From assembly GCF_023898315.1 (NCBI RefSeq), contig NC_064622.1, positions 351,521,234-351,585,233 on the forward strand: a stretch of 64,000 bases of DNA. Reading direction: 5' to 3'. Below, one piece after another: positions 34,050 to 45,989 of this stretch. This DNA comes from Schistocerca nitens. Taxonomy: Eukaryota > Arthropoda > Insecta > Orthoptera > Acrididae. A program made the position numbers and the translations under genes. Numbering within the stretch: position 1 is the stretch's first letter; the number at the start of each line of letters is the position of its first letter. The notes under the pieces were generated by a model. That model was not told the origin of the DNA. It did not search any database and saw only the letters and a program-made list of their open reading frames with translations.

Positions 34050-34257
34050 GCCGCGCGGTGTAGCTGTGCCGTCTCGGGCGTCTTGTCACGGTTCGCGCGG
34101 CTCCCCCCGTCGGAGGTTCGAGTGCGCCCTCGGGCATGGGTGTGTGTGTTGTCCTTAGCGTAAGTTAGGTTAAGTTAGTTTAATTAGTGTCTAAGCCTAG
34201 GGACCGATGACCCCAGCAGTTTGATCCCATAGTCCTTACCACAAATTTCCAGTTTCC
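34050..34257 (+). mobile_element. SINE, family C
   Basis: Head CCGCGCGGTGTAGCTGTGCC with box B-like GGTTCGAGTGC, tail ending ACAAATTTCCAGTTTCC. Target duplications CAGGAAGCCTAA lie at 34038-34049 and 34258-34269. Confidence 0.94.
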
Positions 34258-34269
34258 CAGGAAGCCTAA

Positions 34270-35386
34270 CTTCGGTATCCACTACTCCTACTACACAAAT
34301 CTGATAGAAGAGCGCTCACAGCTTCGGACTGCTTGAACACTGATGTCCAACGAATATGCTCCAATAATGGAGGTGACCGATCCGCGATCGCTAAACTGTC
34401 ACATGTCCGTAAGACAGTAGTTACACGCGGCCGTAGGCTTTCTCGGAGATTTTCACTGGCGAATTCTTCTCAGGATACCAGCTGCTAGTTTTATCGATAA
34501 ATCATCACCAAGGATCTTTTTATTCGTTATTGAAAGCAAATCACAGTCTTTCCGTGAAAACCACAGTCTGGCAATACTTACCTCATAAATTGGCACTATT
34601 AAATAGAATTTTTGTGCATAAATTTTAATAGCTACATTCATTGCGAGTTTGCTTTTCTCACTATATAACAGTATTAGCATTTCACAGTGAAGTGTTCTCA
34701 TGCTACAAATCACATGTTATGTTTTTCCGTCCCTCTTTCATTTCCATCCACTGAGGAATCTACTTAGAAATCTTTTAACAGATCATAGATGTCAAGTGGG
34801 TACCATTATAAATTTAAATTTGTTGCAATTAAATATTATGCAAAAGTAGACCGTTATCAAAGAGAAAGAGGTGCCTTCTCGAAACGGTTTGATCTTTCCA
34901 CATTTTCTTCTTCAAATTAAACTGAACTGGTTGTAAAATATTATAGAATTAAGCAGTTATACTATTCTCCTAGATTTCTGGTGTTTGGTGCGGTCTTTTT
35001 TGCAAAAGTAATCATTTCAGAGTTTAACAGTTAGGTACACTGCTGCCATACCCACATACCTTGATTGGACGAAGGAATCGTACTTCAAAGAGTCCGATGC
35101 ACAGTTTAAAAATTCCACGTGTCAGACTTGTTCAGTCACGGTTTTACAATTTTGGCAATTCCTTTGATAGTAGTAGGCTGATTCATATTGTTCTCATGTC
35201 CGAGCTCTAGTGCTGACTTCAGGCATAGATGTCGGTAAAGCTTGATCCACTGATTTTCTTCTTAACAGTACAGCCTTGCAATGATCAGTTCATCAGTCTT
35301 AAAAATTTATAATTTTGTAGGTAAACAGATAACTTTAGTGTTAACCTTGCTCTAGTCTGTTCATGGGATTGTACCGTTTCGTCTTT
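34270..35386. other. No gene recognised
   Basis: AT-rich. The 86-codon minus frame at 34713-34453 has no motif. Confidence 0.45.
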
Positions 35387-35454
35387 GTTGCATCGCGTAA
35401 GGTTCGCCATAATTGACTTACACAAATTCTCTATTTGTACAGTCGCTTTTACGA
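35387..35454 (+). repeat. Direct repeat of 68 bp, partner of 33661-33728
   Basis: Same sequence and orientation as the partner 1.73 kb upstream, with sharp ends on both sides. Confidence 0.92.
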
Positions 35455-35789
35455 TTAATGGCGCCTGATATGCCAGTCGTTTTATCGTTGCAATTTTTTC
35501 CTCATGAAGAAAAATGCCTTTTCTGCCCTACTTAATATATTTTTCATATTTACCCTATTCTTTCTCTCGAGATTTATTCACTGATGCATTCTGCTGCGAT
35601 ATAAGTTTCTTACACTTGAGTTTTGTTAAAATAACGTTTCATCATTTTCGATTGCAAGATTTGAAGATATGAGCCGTTGAATCTCCCATATATTTTTGAA
35701 TTCCTTCTCACTGCGAATAGGAGGTATGTGAGAAAAAGAATGAGGCATGTGGGTACATTGTGTTTTTCGACTTGTGTAGTCTAGTGTGC

Positions 35790-36600
35790 TCATCCCTTAC
35801 AGATACTCAGGCCGAATTTCAGGTGCGTACAGCCATCATGTGGTTTTTGAGGGCGCCACCAGTTGTGTTTTTGTTCTGTGTTACGAAAATGGAGGAACGG
35901 AACTTACAGCAAGGTTATACAATCAGGTTTTGTGTTAAACTCGGGGAATCAGTGAGCGTGGCATTTGAAAAGTTGAAATAGGCCTATGGGAAACTTCCCT
36001 TATCAAGACCACAAGTTTGTCGTTGTCACAAATTATTTTTGGAAGGCCGAGAATACGTTGCAGATGAACCTCGGCCAGGGGGACTTTCAACTTCAGAAAC
36101 CTACGAAAATGTCAAACGTGTGCGTGCTCTTATGAGATCAGATCGACATTTAACAATACCAACCAAGTGTTTTAAAAAGTTGACTTTGAAATGCTCAGGG
36201 AAAGGGTGAATCGAGTTGAACCAGACATTGCAGATAAGTGGATGCTGCATCATGACAACGTCCCATGTCACACGGCCACTTCTGTAACGGAATTCATGAC
36301 CTCACAAGACATCCTGTTATTCCACAGCCCCCATATTCATCTGATCTGAGCCCTTGTGATTTTTTTCTTTTCCCGAAATTAAAAAATGTCTTCAGAGCAC
36401 GTCATTTTGGGTCTCTGAAGAACATTCAAAGATTGTGCTCGACATGTTAAACGCCATACCATTCTAAGCCTTTTAGCGCTGTTACTAAAACTGAGAACAA
36501 TGAATCCGCTGGTGTATAACTGCCGAAGAGAACTACATTGACAGGAACAATATTGTTGTTTTAAAAAGTAAAAACTTTGATACTGTGAGGGGCTCACTTG
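35790..36600 (+). pseudogene. Mariner transposase, internally deleted and frameshifted
   Basis: The plus strand starts at 35888 with MEERNLQQGYTIRFCVKLG and continues, after a stop, with LPLSRPQVCRCHKLFLEGRE, DEPRPGGLSTSETYENVKRV and LMRSDRHLTI (HTH and linker). Then a deletion jumps to the core: HHDNVPCHTATSVTEF (second Asp, about 36252) and PYSSDLSPCDFFLFPKLKN (third Asp, 36333-36390). The first-Asp region (TGDESW) is absent. The length is about two thirds of a normal mariner gene. Inverted repeats were not resolved. Confidence 0.88.
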
Positions 36601-38003
36601 TACGTGGAGCCTGATTTTGGAATATAATTAATGAAAAATGACCTGGAACGGTTGTCATATGTAGGAGAGATTGTATCTTTGACACCACTGATCCAAAGAT
36701 GTTACCTGAATGGCAGAATCGATTGTAAGCAGGAGCACGCGGAGCGCAGTGGCTGTTGCCGTTGCACTCAGTCATAGGTAGGATGGAATACTTAAGACTA
36801 GTGGCTAGCTGGGAGAATTTAGTTGTTGGTCTATGGACGCAGCGTAATACAGCTTTTATAAAATGAAGTAATGAATGATATTTTAATGCTCACAAAGAGC
36901 CAGTAAATGTTAGGTCGTAATTATTTCTATAAAAGTGTAAAATGTGTACTATTTATTTGTGTGACTATAGTGTATTATTAATTTGTGAGGCTGTAAGGTT
37001 ATCAGAAATTGAAGTGGTACTGACCGTTAACAAATATTGACCATCACGCATGGCGATGATAGAAGAGTAATGAATTTATACTGTAACTCAAAAGGAAAGC
37101 AACTGGAACAAATAATGAAATTTTGTATATTTAGTTTCAAGTATGCAGTAATGCGATATGTGGATTTTACGATACTGACCCTTGAATGTAGGAACCAAGT
37201 ATTTTCCATCAGGCTGATTAGGTATATCCGATTTGTAATATTTCGTGTGTTTTGTAATTCTGATACAGTGAAGTTAAATTTTGGAATCTATTTTGTCAAA
37301 CGATAAGGTTTTTTCTCATGTAACAGCCCAAGTGATTTTAATTACGGCAGTAAGTGAGAAATGTAGAACAGTTGAGAAATTCACTCATTTTCAAGTTAAC
37401 GTAAAATGTTTCGTATCAAGTTTTATTAGGGTGAAACTTTATTTTGAATACAATTTCCAAACTGAAGCATTCGGTCTTAGCATCTCTTCCAAGTCCTGTT
37501 TATTTAAATCCAAAGTGAATATTTTTCTAAAATAAATCATTTTCCAATCAGAATCAGAAAAATATTAATGTGCCAGATTCAGAAAAGTATTTATGTTTGT
37601 AACAGTTTCAATGCGGGCAGCATTTCACAGCGCTGACCCATATCCAGCATTTTCACTGAACATTTGCAAGTGTATTAATTTATCAGCCAATCTACTGATA
37701 TTATTTGTATGAAGATATTTTACTGCTGGCATTGCACTTCGCTGTGCCAAGATTGAATATGTTCTATGCCTAATGTGGAAAGGACAGAATACTAAGATTA
37801 CATACGTTGTGACTCTAGAACCAAGGAAAATTTATTTTATTATTTATTTGCACAGGAAATTTAACAGTTTATTGTATAGGGCCATAGAAGTCAGTGCTCA
37901 GGAGATTGGGTAAATTTCAGAGAGATTTATTTCATTATGGACACTGCGTATTGGTTTTCCAGATTAAGTAGTTTAATTTTTTTGGATTACAGTAAAACTG
38001 ATT
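36601..38003. other. AT-rich, no gene recognised
   Basis: Short frames (37037-37306, 37281-37535, both plus) are AT-driven. No splice-bounded coding or transposase motif was seen. Confidence 0.5.
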
Positions 38004-38007
38004 AACT

Positions 38008-38247
38008 ACACTATTTGTTCAACAACACATCACACAGTAAATGTGCGTAACACAAACATTACGCATTTATATTCATTGGCAAACAAACACATAAATTTTA
38101 TAAAGAACGTTACACTTTTATAAAAAAAAAAACGTGAAGCACACCATTTGCTCAACAACACATCAAACACTAAATTTGCATGATGAAAACATTACGCATT
38201 TCGTATTCATTGACAAACAAACACATAAATTTTATAAAGAACATTAC
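38008..38247 (+). repeat. Imperfect two-copy tandem repeat, period about 130 bp
   Basis: 38008-38112 and 38138-38247 share ACAACACATCAMACA, CATTACGCATTT and ACACATAAATTTTATAAAGA in the same order, with an A-rich spacer. Confidence 0.88.
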
Positions 38248-38349
38248 AATGGATACAAGCTTAGTCTTATTACTTTTCTGACACACCTCGTATACAGGTA
38301 AGGTTAAGTTTTGCGTTCTGGGCCTGGATGAGGCAATAGGATTCATTAT

Positions 38350-38565
38350 GGTTGGTTGTTTGGCTGACTTGGGTGAGGGAAAAAATAGCAAGGTCATCGA
38401 TCCCATCGGATTAGGGAAGAATGGGGTAGGAAATCGACCATGCCCTTTCAACGGAACCATTCTGGCATTTGCCTGAAGCGATTTAGGGAAATCACGGAAA
38501 ACCTAAATCAGGATGGCCGGACACGGGATCGAACCGTTGTCCTCCTGAATGTGAGTTCAGTGTGT
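38350..38565 (-). mobile_element. SINE, family D, diverged
   Basis: A complete body with GGATTAGGGAAGAATGGGG and GGGATCGAACCGTTGTCC (inverted box B). The 5' head is cut after the GAGTTCAGTGTG block, and no target duplication is visible. Confidence 0.9.
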
Positions 38566-39589
38566 TGGATTCAGTACGAAGGGACGTGTGGTCAGCACAC
38601 TTTGGGGCCTCCACTAATCGATCGAGTAGTTCCTCAGCATCACGAAGCTCAGCGCACTCCGTATTAATCCCCCAACCAAGGAAAAATCCCTTGTAGTTAC
38701 GCAAATTGAACCTGGGTCATCCGCATGACAGGCAGTCGCGCTGATCTCTCAACTACGGATCAGACACTATGATTATATACTACAGTTTTACGTTCATGAG
38801 TGTTCATTATGTGTAGTAATGTGTTATTGTTCGTGAAAATATAATCAGGTATTGTTCTAGTATCTCTGGCTTCCGAAAAATACATTTGGTAAATGGCCTT
38901 CTCGGAAAAACGCATAATTTAATTTTTACATACAAAAAGAGAAACAGTTTCATAGTCGCGTACCATTGTGACTCGTAACAGTTTCTCGAGATATACTACG
39001 ACAGCTATGTGTTCGTTTTCTACCCTTGCATCAAAGTCTCCAAAGACTCATTCGTTCAGTTTCTTCTATTTTTAACATTTTTAGTGCACATTCTCCAATA
39101 CGATAAGTATTTTTCCGTCGAGTATAAAGGTTTCTTATTTACGTTGTCATAGTTTTTGAGCTGTCGTTATAAGTCTTAAATTCATATGATAGCTTTACCT
39201 TTAATAGTTCTTGTTGTTTTCGAGATCGGTGTTCTTTGTCCTGAAAATCTCTTATGGCAGCGATGTTAATCTCCTCAGCTCTAGATTTATAATTCTTTAT
39301 TCTACCTTTACATTACATGTGGCTTCTTATATGTGTGTTGCTATTAAAGAGTTCTTTCTAAGGCAACATACAACATCCTTCGATGATCTACAGCTGCTTC
39401 TTCATATATTTTCTACAAACCATAAGTCATAAAGCATCAATTAGCAAGTCGCAAAAACAAAGTTACGTAATCATTGTTTTCATTGTTTACAGGTACGTGA
39501 CTGCAGTCCTGGCATAAATGAAATTCCAGCGCCACGGTGTCGTAACATAGAGTAATTAGTTTCCTGGGTTTGAAGGACACAATAGCAGC
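38566..39589. other. No gene recognised
   Basis: AT-rich spacer. Short frames, including 39211-39432, carry no motif. Confidence 0.4.
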
Positions 39590-39885
39590 AACAATACACG
39601 CTAAATTTGTGGACACGTACGTCACTAGTGCACCGACGCATGATACACTGGTTAAATGGGGCAGGGAAACAAAACATTTCTGAATGACAAAGAACAAAAT
39701 GGCAAACCATCTCTCTGCTAAGGACCAGGAATAGCAAGAGGTGACCGTGGTCCTCAAAGGCGGACGCATCACAATCGAAGCGATAGTGGAAAAAGTTAAA
39801 ATCAATCACAGATCAGTTTTCAATGTCTTTCGTGAGATTTTGAATACAACGAAGGTCAGCGTCCGTTATCAGGGGGACCGCGCCT
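39590..39885 (+). pseudogene. Mariner transposase N-terminal fragment
   Basis: The plus strand reads VTSAPTHDTLVKWGRE, FLNDKEQNGKPS and RITIEAIVEKVKINHRSVFN followed by TTKVSVR. This matches the mariner pattern APS..TV..W...F......R.GRPS then RI.IE.IA...GIS.GSV..IL....G..KVSAR. No catalytic part follows. Confidence 0.75.
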
Positions 39886-40032
39886 ACTGCTCATTACAGA
39901 TTTCGTCTGGCTTGCCTACAAATGAACGAGCCAGAAGTGGGAGAGTCAGATGGTCAAGCGTTTGGGAAAAGAATTGCGTTTTTGACGCGTGTCGAGTGAG
40001 GCGTGAGACATTTGTGTCAGTGGCGTTTGTAG

Positions 40033-40160
40033 GCAGCGGATGGCGCAGCGGAAAGAGAACAGAACGTTAATCCGAGGGTCGTGTTGTCGAGTCCCTAAGC
40101 GGAAGAATTTCTTATGTCTAGTTTTTGCGTTAGTTGCACGGAATATAAGCCGAAATAATT
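40033..40160 (+). mobile_element. tRNA-like repeat, family E, copy 1
   Basis: GGATGGCGCAGCGGAAAGAG resembles a box A region, and GGGTCGTGTTGTCGAGTCCC a box B region. The downstream TTCTTATGTCTAG block is shared in diverged form with the inverted copy at 40900-41012. A tRNA-derived SINE rather than a functional tRNA, because the acceptor arm does not pair. Confidence 0.6.
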
Positions 40161-40370
40161 CTCAGTGTGTTGTATTCATTAATATTTTCATGAAAGTCAT
40201 GAAAAAAGGCAAAGAGAAATTTGGGATTGCAAATAAATTGCCAGGTAGGGATTGTACAGATTGCGCCTACGAGGACTCCGCAAACAACTTTCCAAGAAGG
40301 CATCGCAATTCAAGCGTACAGAACTCCGTTACGCATGATTGTCTGCCGGTGAGAGAGGACCTTTTATGAT

Positions 40371-40566
40371 TGGCTCTAATGGCTCTGAGCACTATGGGAC
40401 TTAACATCTGAGGTCATCAGTCCCCTAGAACTTAGAACTACTTAAACCTAACTAACCTAAGGACATCACACACATCCATGCCCGAGGCAGGATTCGAACC
40501 TGCGACCGTAGCGGTCGCGCGGTTCCAGACTGTAGCGCCTAGAACCGTTCGGTCACTCCGACCGGC
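40371..40566 (-). mobile_element. SINE, family A with tail X
   Basis: A full-length copy. CCTTTTATGA and CTTTTTATGA on the two sides are a plausible imperfect target duplication. Confidence 0.94.
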
Positions 40567-40899
40567 TCTTTTTATGAATGTAAACGACTTTTGTTTTCTA
40601 TAGAAATTTTAAAACAACCAAGTAATTGTAACAACACGGCGATTATAGTGAGTGCGAGATGCCGACAAAATTACTGCTTCCCCTTTTTTTTACGGTCGGT
40701 ATAACATGTAAATCATCAACAGTAAGATAATAAGTGTATCTAATTTTGCGTACGAAGCTCCCGTCTACATCTTACAGTCCTTTCCTGGAAATTTGTCTGC
40801 AACCCCAATTTTCCTTTGACTTTCCTTTTCATGCAGTTTATTAAAAATTGGTAATCGTAATACACTCAGCATTACTCCCACTTATTTGCAGCGTAAGTA

Positions 40900-41012
40900 A
40901 ATTAAAATTGAAAATAAAAGAAGTGTTGCGCATAGGGACTCGATCCCACGACCCTCGGATTTCCATTCTGTACTCTTTCCTTTGTGCCAACGGCTGCGTG
41001 GAATGTACGCTA
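40900..41012 (-). mobile_element. tRNA-like repeat, family E, copy 2
   Basis: The minus strand reads GTTGGCACAAAGGAAAGAGT and CCGAGGGTCGTGGGATCGAG followed by TCCC, the same head as 40033-40103 in opposite orientation, followed by an AT-rich body. Confidence 0.6.
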
Positions 41013-41875
41013 ACTTAAATGGCTAACGCCACAACCTAACCGCGCCAAAAAATACTATGTTTCTAAACGCTCGGCCATCTGGAGTTTCGACTCTGTCACT
41101 ATTATTTCTGGCCAAGCGCTGCATATACCACAAATCCGGACGAAATCTGTGGTGACAAGTAAGAGTGGTCCCCTTGTAAGTCTCGCCGCTGCTCACACAC
41201 ATTCAAAACAGTCCGCTGAAGCGATGCAGCATCGTAAATGTTACAATTGTTCGGCCATTCCCTATGACTTCTCCAGCAGCATCGTCACCATTGGTGAGTG
41301 TTGGGTATATCTCTACGATATCGAGGCAAAGAAGCAAAGGAGGTAGTGGAAATATTTGTATTCAACACTGCCTAAAAAAGCGGAGACCCAGCGATCATCG
41401 AGCAAGGTGACCCAGAATGATTTTTTTAGACTGTCCTCTTGTGATGCTAACAGATAACTTTCGTAAGAGAGAAAACGTCATCGTGATCGCCTGACAAAGT
41501 TACGTGGGGCTGTAAAGACGAAGAGTCGCGGGAAGCTGTCCTAGATAGTGTTTCTGCTAAACAACGACGTCCCATCTGATACTGGACATAGTTACACATG
41601 CTGCTTCTTTGTGCGATCAAATTTTGCCTTACTTCCATATTTCCCTGATGTTGTATCCAGTGACTTATCGTTATTTCCTGGGATGAAGAAACCATAGCTT
41701 GGCAAGCATTGCCAGAGTACAAAGAGGCAATTTTCAACGTGGAACATGTCCTGAACATTGAAAATGCACACTCCTACAATGAAGGTCTCCGCTAAATAAT
41801 CCGTCATCGAGAAAAAGTGTTGTATAGAGGGGTGAATGTGCGTCACCAAGTTTCAGGACCTCAGCGTGACATATG
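41013..41875. other. No gene recognised
   Basis: Short overlapping minus frames (41758-41447, 41849-41592) have no recognised motif. Confidence 0.4.
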
Positions 41876-41887
41876 TCCGAAACAACA

Positions 41888-42104
41888 AAAAAAAAAAAAA
41901 AAAAAAAAGTGGTGCAAATGGCTCTGAGCACTATGGGACTCAACTGCTGAGGTCATAAGTCCCCTAGAACTTAGAACTACTTAAACCTAACTAACCTAAG
42001 GACAACACACACTTCCATGCCCGAGGCAGGATTCAACCTGCGACCGTAGCGGTCGCGCGGTTCGAGACTGTAGCGCCAGAACCGCTCGGCCACCAGCGGC
42101 CGGC
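41888..42104 (-). mobile_element. SINE, family A with tail X and T-tail
   Basis: Target duplications TCCGAAACAACA (41876-41887) and TCCGAAAAAACA (42105-42116). The A-run at 41888-41907 is the poly-T 3' tail. Confidence 0.94.
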
Positions 42105-42258
42105 TCCGAAAAAACAGACACGACATTTTTACAGGATGAGTCACGTAAGAAGTAACACCACTTTTTATTTCGTGAACGATTACAGATATCGAAACGCGGT
42201 TTTTGACAAATGTTAGAGCGTCGAGGGGCACTAATTCTTTGTCTGGTTAATGTTTTTA

Positions 42259-42447
42259 TGGCTCAAATGGCTCTGAGCACTATGGGACTTAGCATCTGAG
42301 GTCATTAGTCCCCTAGAACTACTTAAACCTAACTAACCTAAGGAGAACACACACATCCATGCCCGAGGCAAGATTCGAACCTGCGACCCTAGCAGTCGCG
42401 CGGTTCCGGACTGAAGCGCCTAGAACTGGTCGGTCACCGCGGCCGGC
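42259..42447 (-). mobile_element. SINE, family A with tail X, inserted in the left inverted repeat
   Basis: Target duplications TGTTTTTA lie at 42251-42258 and 42448-42455. The uninterrupted sequence is preserved in the right inverted repeat, which confirms the insertion point. Confidence 0.96.
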
Positions 42448-42603
42448 TGTTTTTAGCTCTGGTGTCAACGGAGATACCGAATCAAGTAATTTTTAAAAAA
42501 TGGAACCGTATACTTTTTATAACTGCATCCGATAGCTCTTAACAAAACAATTACAGTGATATAGCGTCTATTAATGTTGACGTTGAAACTGAAATCTTCC
42601 CGT

Positions 42604-43819
42604 CTCCTATATATCCCTTTTGTTACGCAATTGCCGTCCTTTTTACAATAACCTATGAAACCTTTCCTAAGGATTTCTATCTCTTGCTTAATAATAACAA
42701 ATGAAATATTCCCTTTGAAATTTATTCTCTTTCTCAATCTTCGCATACAAATTTAATTGCTGCTTATTAAAAGTGATTTTCTGATTATTTCGACGAAACA
42801 TACAATGTGTCGTCGTCGTGGCCCTCAGTCGTTATCTGCAATGACCCAAAACTGTTCCTTCCCTTTTTTGCTGTTACTGGATCGCCATCTGACTGCTACA
42901 TCGAACTGCTACATGAATATACTTGCTCTGGTTTACTTTACTCTATTAACTGCTGATGGGCTGTCATAATAAGTGGCTGTATTTATTACCAAAGCTGACG
43001 TTATTCTTTAATAGCAAAGCTGACGTTATTCTTTAATTAATTTGACTGAAGTTACGTAATTCATAAATACACTTTTTCTTGACAACAATAAAATTTTAGC
43101 AAAGTTTTACGTTGATGGTTTTTGGGATGGATTCTAATCAGTAATGCAACATTGCTGACAAAAATTAATTATATTCTGAAAACGCTTCAAATATTTACTG
43201 TTGGTAATGAAATTATGTTAAACCGGTCAAATGGGACTTTCTTTTTACAATAATCTTACAACTAGCATTGCGCAAACATACCTTCAGTAGTCTTGAGTTT
43301 CGCAAAGAAAATAATTCAATAATATTAGTTCCTCTTATGATAATAGTTAGTTGATGTCCCTGTACATCCGTTTATAATCTCTTGTAAGTCATAGCTGGTG
43401 GCTGGCAGGCACACTGCTCCTCTCAACCTCCCGCTTCAGACCTGCTACCAACTCGCTTCACATCTCGCTTACTACTGACTTCCTACGAACGCTAAAGTGC
43501 GGTCTCTCCTGCCAACAATGCTTTCTGGTGCAGACAATCCCTGCTACCATTACAAATGTATCAATGCGCGGCCTTTCCCGCTCTTTTCTTAAAATGCATC
43601 AATACGCGGTCTCTCCCGCCCTTTTTAAAATTATATCAATTTGCGGTCTCTCTTGCCAACAATACTTTGGTGCAGACATTCCCTGCTACCACAATTATTT
43701 CCAACATGACAAATATTAATTATTCCTACTTAATCCTATTAATAAAATATAAACATCTTTCATAAATTGTGGGTTGACAATATACAATAGAAATATACAC
43801 GTCTTACAAAACATGTCGC
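42604..43819. mobile_element. Unidentified 1.2-kb insertion in the left inverted repeat
   Basis: It is defined by its absence from the right inverted repeat. It contains a 2-copy 25-bp tandem (AAGCTGACGTTATTCTTTAA, 42995-43038) and several CGGTCTCTCCCGCC-type sub-repeats (43498-43690). No RT or transposase motif and no clear terminal repeat were seen. Boundaries are within roughly ten bases. Confidence 0.6.
43498..43690 (+). repeat. Short interspersed sub-repeats with GCGGTCTCTCCYGCC
   Basis: Four spaced occurrences (43500, 43567 diverged, 43607, 43644) are separated by AAATKYATCAATRCG linkers. GGTGCAGACAATCCCTGCTACC at the start recurs as GGTGCAGACATTCCCTGCTACC at the end. Confidence 0.8.
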
Positions 43820-44158
43820 AAAGAATGCGAGAAATATCCTAGAATTTAGAGCACGGTGGCCGGAATCGGCATTAGCAATGCAAACACCGCCAAGCAGAGC
43901 TCGCGTTCTACGCTGTGTCAGAATGTAAACACATTTACCTGTGTACTTGTCAGCACTGCCGGCCGCTCATTCCTGCTACAACGTTCGTCGCGGGCAGACA
44001 TGTACATCAATGATAGAAAGTTGGATATACTATTTTTATCTGATGAATGTAAAAGAAATCTCGTAAAATAGTACAGCGGTATAGAGCTATATGGATTGCC
44101 AATGTCCGACGCGCAGGCAATTACATGAATTATTAACACGTTATTACGATCAGGCTGC

Positions 44159-44960
44159 TTGAACGTAAAAGCTGCAACTGATAGAGAACGCGAAGAAGCT
44201 GTTCTGGCTACAGTGCTAATGAATTCGCAGAATGGTACGAGACATGTTTCCAAAGAATATGGAATCAGCCAGACGACTGTAATTCGCATAGTGCAACGAC
44301 AGAATTTCCATTCCCATTATCTGTCAGTACATGAGGCACTCGACGAACGTGATTTCGAACGTCGTACAGAATTTTATCGATTTGCCGTTCAGCAATGGAG
44401 AGACGACTCCACGTTTTTCCATCATGTGCTCTTTACCGATGAAACAACGTTTACTAACTACCGTAACGTAAATTTACATCCATGGCCGTGGAGAGTAAAT
44501 GTATGGTGCAGCATCACGGGAAATTTGCAATGTAGGACCTTACTTTATCTCAGGCGCTCTATATGGACATTCGTATGCACACTTTCTAACGAACATTCTG
44601 TCGGTTCTTCCAGAAGAGGTACCATTGGATATTCGACTAAGTATGTGGCTACAACAGGACGGTTGTCCATCTCTCTCATCCCACGTTGCAACGCAAATAC
44701 TGAATGAGAACTTTCCTGGACGTTGGATAGGACAAAATTCTGCCTACGTGGTCCCCGGTTTGATTCCCTTGATTTCTTTCTTTGGGGAGCACTCAAGACG
44801 AAGCCCCAACTACGCCAGACGATATTTGTCATCGAATCACCAGTGCATGCTCTACCATATTATCCACTGTATTTACATCTGCATCTGTCCATCGTTCTTT
44901 CGAATGGCGATTGCAAATGTACCTTTCAGTCCATGGTCAACAGTTCGAACACGTGTTTAA
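44159..44960 (+). pseudogene. Mariner/Tc3-type transposase with two frameshifts
   Basis: Frame 1 (44159-44707) holds an HTH (YGISQTTVIRIVQRQNFH) and the first Asp in LFTDETTF. A second frame (44499-44960) continues with GPYFISGALYG and MWLQQDGCPSLSSH (second Asp). The third Asp (RFDSLDFFLWGALK, about 44757) is in yet another frame. The VNGQQFEHVFK ending (44936-44960) is the typical C-terminus. The three acids are therefore retained but in three frames. It sits centrally between the long inverted repeats, and I infer it is the element's own transposase. Same family as 55222-56285. Confidence 0.9.
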
Positions 44961-45989
44961 ATAAACGATAAAGTTATTTTTTTAAAGACAAAGTTTATGT
45001 TTGGGTGGTTTCCAAACGACTGTTGGTAAACTGTTTATTTCATTTACGTGTGTGCGAAATTGCATTGCAGTGTCAAATAAGTCGACAGAGTGTATTCCAC
45101 GCAGCTGGTAACACTGTCATACTGCACTTAAGTTCAACATGAAACGACGTTTCGTTAAGAAGAATATTTATTTTGCGATATACATGTGGTCACCAGAATA
45201 TTTTTAATAAAATGTTTAGTTCAACGAATGTATCTCATATGATATAATTTAGAGCAGTGTAGGTAGAGACAGTTGTCCGACAGTATGCATTTTACCTCTA
45301 AGAAGCAGACGGCCCCAATACAGGAAAGGACAGGTCAAATCTTCCTTCTAATATTTAGATATTGAATACAGTAGCTGATTTGTGCAGCGTATAAGATCTC
45401 TTTATTTTTGAAGAATGGACTGCAGATTGTTTCAGCTCACGTAAATCTGGCACCATACACAAATGTAAAATAATTTTCCTAAGCCCTTTGTGATACGCTA
45501 AATTCTAGCCTATGCCGTATTTCAAAATACAACATTCGTAGGTGAACCTGCATCTAGGTCGTTAGCTGCTTCAAGCGGAAATTCTCGTAGGGCAGACCTA
45601 CCTCACGGTATACAACTACGCAGCCTGTTCCGAGACACCTGCTTGGCAGTGTTTCCGCTGAAAATGCCGCTTCCGGCCACCGAGCGGTCACATTCTAGAA
45701 CATTTCTCAAATACTTTTACGGGAGGTTTCAATGTCATCATTAACAAACGCTGTAACACTTTAATTGTCTACGCAAGAGCCTTCTAATGCAGTTATAAAA
45801 AGTATACGGTTCCGTTAAAAAAACCTACTTCCTTCAATGTCTCAGTTGATGCCAGCGCTAAGAACATTAACCAGACAAATACATAAGTGCCCCTCGACGC
45901 TCTAACATTTTCCGAAAAACCACATTTCGTTATGTGCAACCGTTCACGAAATGAAAAGTGGTGTTACGTCTTACGAGAGTAACCATATA

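Larger units (their letters stand above)
42130..45989 (+). mobile_element. Mariner-like element with long terminal inverted repeats, about 3.86 kb
   Basis: The right end (45632-45989, about 358 bp) matches, inverted, a left end that is now in three pieces: 42130-42258, 42448-42603 and 43820-43900. Shared blocks include GTTAGAGCGTCGAGGGGCAC, AACCGTATACTTTTTATAAC and a GGTGGCCGGAAKCGGCATT stretch. The interruptions are a SINE and a 1.2-kb insertion. A transposase gene lies between the repeats. Without the insertions the element would be about 2.45 kb. Confidence 0.9.

Noticed and set aside
33880-34158. 92-codon plus frame with hydrophobic N-terminus, like a signal peptide
   Set aside because: It runs into a family C SINE, and no promoter or splice signals were seen.
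40033-40103. Functional tRNA gene
   Set aside because: The head recurs inverted at 41012 with a shared non-tRNA body, so it is a repeat.
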